Source of the DNA: Microbulbifer okhotskensis
GTDB taxonomy: Bacteria > Pseudomonadota > Gammaproteobacteria > Pseudomonadales > Cellvibrionaceae
Reading direction: 5' to 3'
Assembly: GCF_023895975.1 (NCBI RefSeq)
Contig: NZ_JALBWM010000018.1
Location: 1-60,277, forward strand
DNA length: 60,277 bases
The translations under genes and the position numbers were made by a program. The notes under the pieces are model-generated. The model was given only the letters and a program-made list of their open reading frames with translations, was not told the origin of the DNA and searched no databases. Below are positions 59,620-60,277 of the stretch, one piece after another (positions within the stretch are counted from its first letter, which is position 1; each line of letters begins with the position of its first letter).

Positions 59620-59814
59620 CTATTTTATGGCCAGGACTCCCTGATTACGAGGCTCATCATCTTCACTCAGCAGTAGCGCGGGTTTCACCCCGGAAGGTGC
59701 AGGGGTACCCCCCAGCAACGCGCCAAATAAAGCAGCGGTATCGTTAGATACGGTGAAGTCACCTTCGGCAAGGCCGTTCTTTCTCAGGTCGCGCCAACGA
59801 CGGCTTTTGCTCAC
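59620..59814 (-). CDS. hypothetical protein, phage-like
   Basis: 64 residues: MSKSRRWRDLRKNGLAEGDF, then NDTAALFGALLGGTPAPSGV. Its ATG overlaps the stop of the upstream gene (ATGA), so the pair is coupled. Not recognised; length and coupling are typical of phage morphogenesis clusters. Confidence 0.5.
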   Translation of the reverse strand: MSKSRRWRDLRKNGLAEGDFTVSNDTAALFGALLGGTPAPSGVKPALLLSEDDEPRNQGVLAIK

Positions 59815-60197
59815 CCACTAGGAATAGCCATAGCCGCAATAGAGCTATGCACCGCGAGGCGATTCGCCACTTCAACAATGCAATCGGACACCAAGTCCGC
59901 AACATGGTCAGCAACATTCACTGTCTGACCCGCATCAGTCTGTAGCGTTTGGGTTGCAACATAGACTTTATCCATTGCATCGCCGGCACCATCGGTCTGC
60001 ACATTGTTTTGATCATCAATCACGGCGATGGTGCATTTCAATACCGCTGCGGCCTGGGCGTCGGCAGTTGCGGGCTCAGCGGCCTGAGTCACTGTTGCAC
60101 GCACGATCGTGCCAGCACTATGGCCGTCATCGATGTTGTAGGCGAACTGCCAGGCTTCTAGACCCGGCACATCGTTTAAAGGGGAAAAGCTTGGCAT
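59811..60197 (-). CDS. hypothetical protein, phage-like
   Basis: 128 residues: MPSFSPLNDVPGLEAWQFAY, then TIVRATVTQAAEPATADAQA, ending VHSSIAAMAIPSG. Rich in Ala, Val, Thr, Asp; no Cys-rich or membrane features. AAGGAG 8 nt before the ATG. Could be a virion or tail component of a prophage, but I cannot name a family. Confidence 0.55.
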   Translation of the reverse strand: MPSFSPLNDVPGLEAWQFAYNIDDGHSAGTIVRATVTQAAEPATADAQAAAVLKCTIAVIDDQNNVQTDGAGDAMDKVYVATQTLQTDAGQTVNVADHVADLVSDCIVEVANRLAVHSSIAAMAIPSG

Positions 60198-60238
60198 TCT
60201 TGCTGCTCCTTAGGGTTTGTAGATTGCGTTATGGGTAA

Positions 60239-60277
60239 TTACTCGGTGCTGAGGGTCAACACCTGCGGCATAGCTGA
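60239..60277 (-). CDS. 3' end of an unidentified gene (partial)
   Basis: The last codons before the window edge read ...SAMPQVLTLSTE and a TAA at 60241-60239. It lies about 40 bases upstream of the 128-residue gene on the same strand, so it is likely the same operon. Too short to identify. Confidence 0.4.
   Translation of the reverse strand, partial: SAMPQVLTLSTE

Overview
The window looks like the chromosome of a heterotrophic, probably marine gammaproteobacterium of the Pseudomonas/Cellvibrionales type. This is inferred from gene order (rne, rluC, HAD phosphatase, yceD-rpmF-plsX-fabD-fabG-acpP-fabF-pabC-mltG-tmk-holB-pilZ-tatD, without fabH), from the long Pseudomonas-type isocitrate lyase, from malate synthase G, and from a secreted M4 protease with two pre-peptidase C-terminal (PPC) domains. 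Microbulbifer-like genera would fit, but the genus cannot be proved from the sequence alone.

Region 1 (1-13.6 kb) is a two-carbon module: malate synthase G, a LysR regulator and isocitrate lyase (the glyoxylate shunt), then ackA-pta (acetyl-CoA to acetate, translationally coupled). Convergent to these lies an acyl-CoA dehydrogenase / CoA-transferase pair. Together they make, interconvert and assimilate acetyl-CoA. Region 2 (13.9-24.7 kb) holds a di-heme cytochrome, rraA, an L,D-transpeptidase, divergent ppsA and its regulator ppsR, pabB, a small CxxC thioredoxin-like protein, cysB and a cytosolic-type 5'-nucleotidase. Region 3 (24.8-34.2 kb) carries a degraded protease fragment, divergent puuB-like and puuA-like polyamine genes, an intact M4 protease, an alanine/glycine:cation symporter, a D-cysteine desulfhydrase homologue and an OsmC protein. 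The theme is uptake and breakdown of protein and amino compounds.

Region 4 (34.3-39.8 kb) has yajC (without secDF), an HTH-only AraC protein, bcp, a DUF2244 protein, mdh, an all-alpha dUTPase, tatD and pilZ. Region 5 (39.9-55.2 kb) is the conserved fatty-acid, cell-envelope and ribosome block: holB, tmk, mltG, pabC, fabF, acpP, fabG, fabD, plsX, rpmF, yceD, maf, a HAD phosphatase, rluC and rne. Divergent promoters of rluC and rne appear to share one -35 region, and rne has a predicted leader of about 715 nt.

Region 6 (55.3 kb to the end) starts at a tRNA-Ser(UGA) and looks like an accessory island. It contains small hypothetical genes, a two-helix membrane protein with a topoisomerase-type zinc ribbon, an AHH-nuclease toxin overlapping an Imm11-type immunity gene, a lipoprotein HNH nuclease, a GNAT acetyltransferase that seems to start at ATT behind an overlapping small partner gene, and phage-like small genes cut by the window edge. 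No integrase, insertion sequence or CRISPR array is visible.
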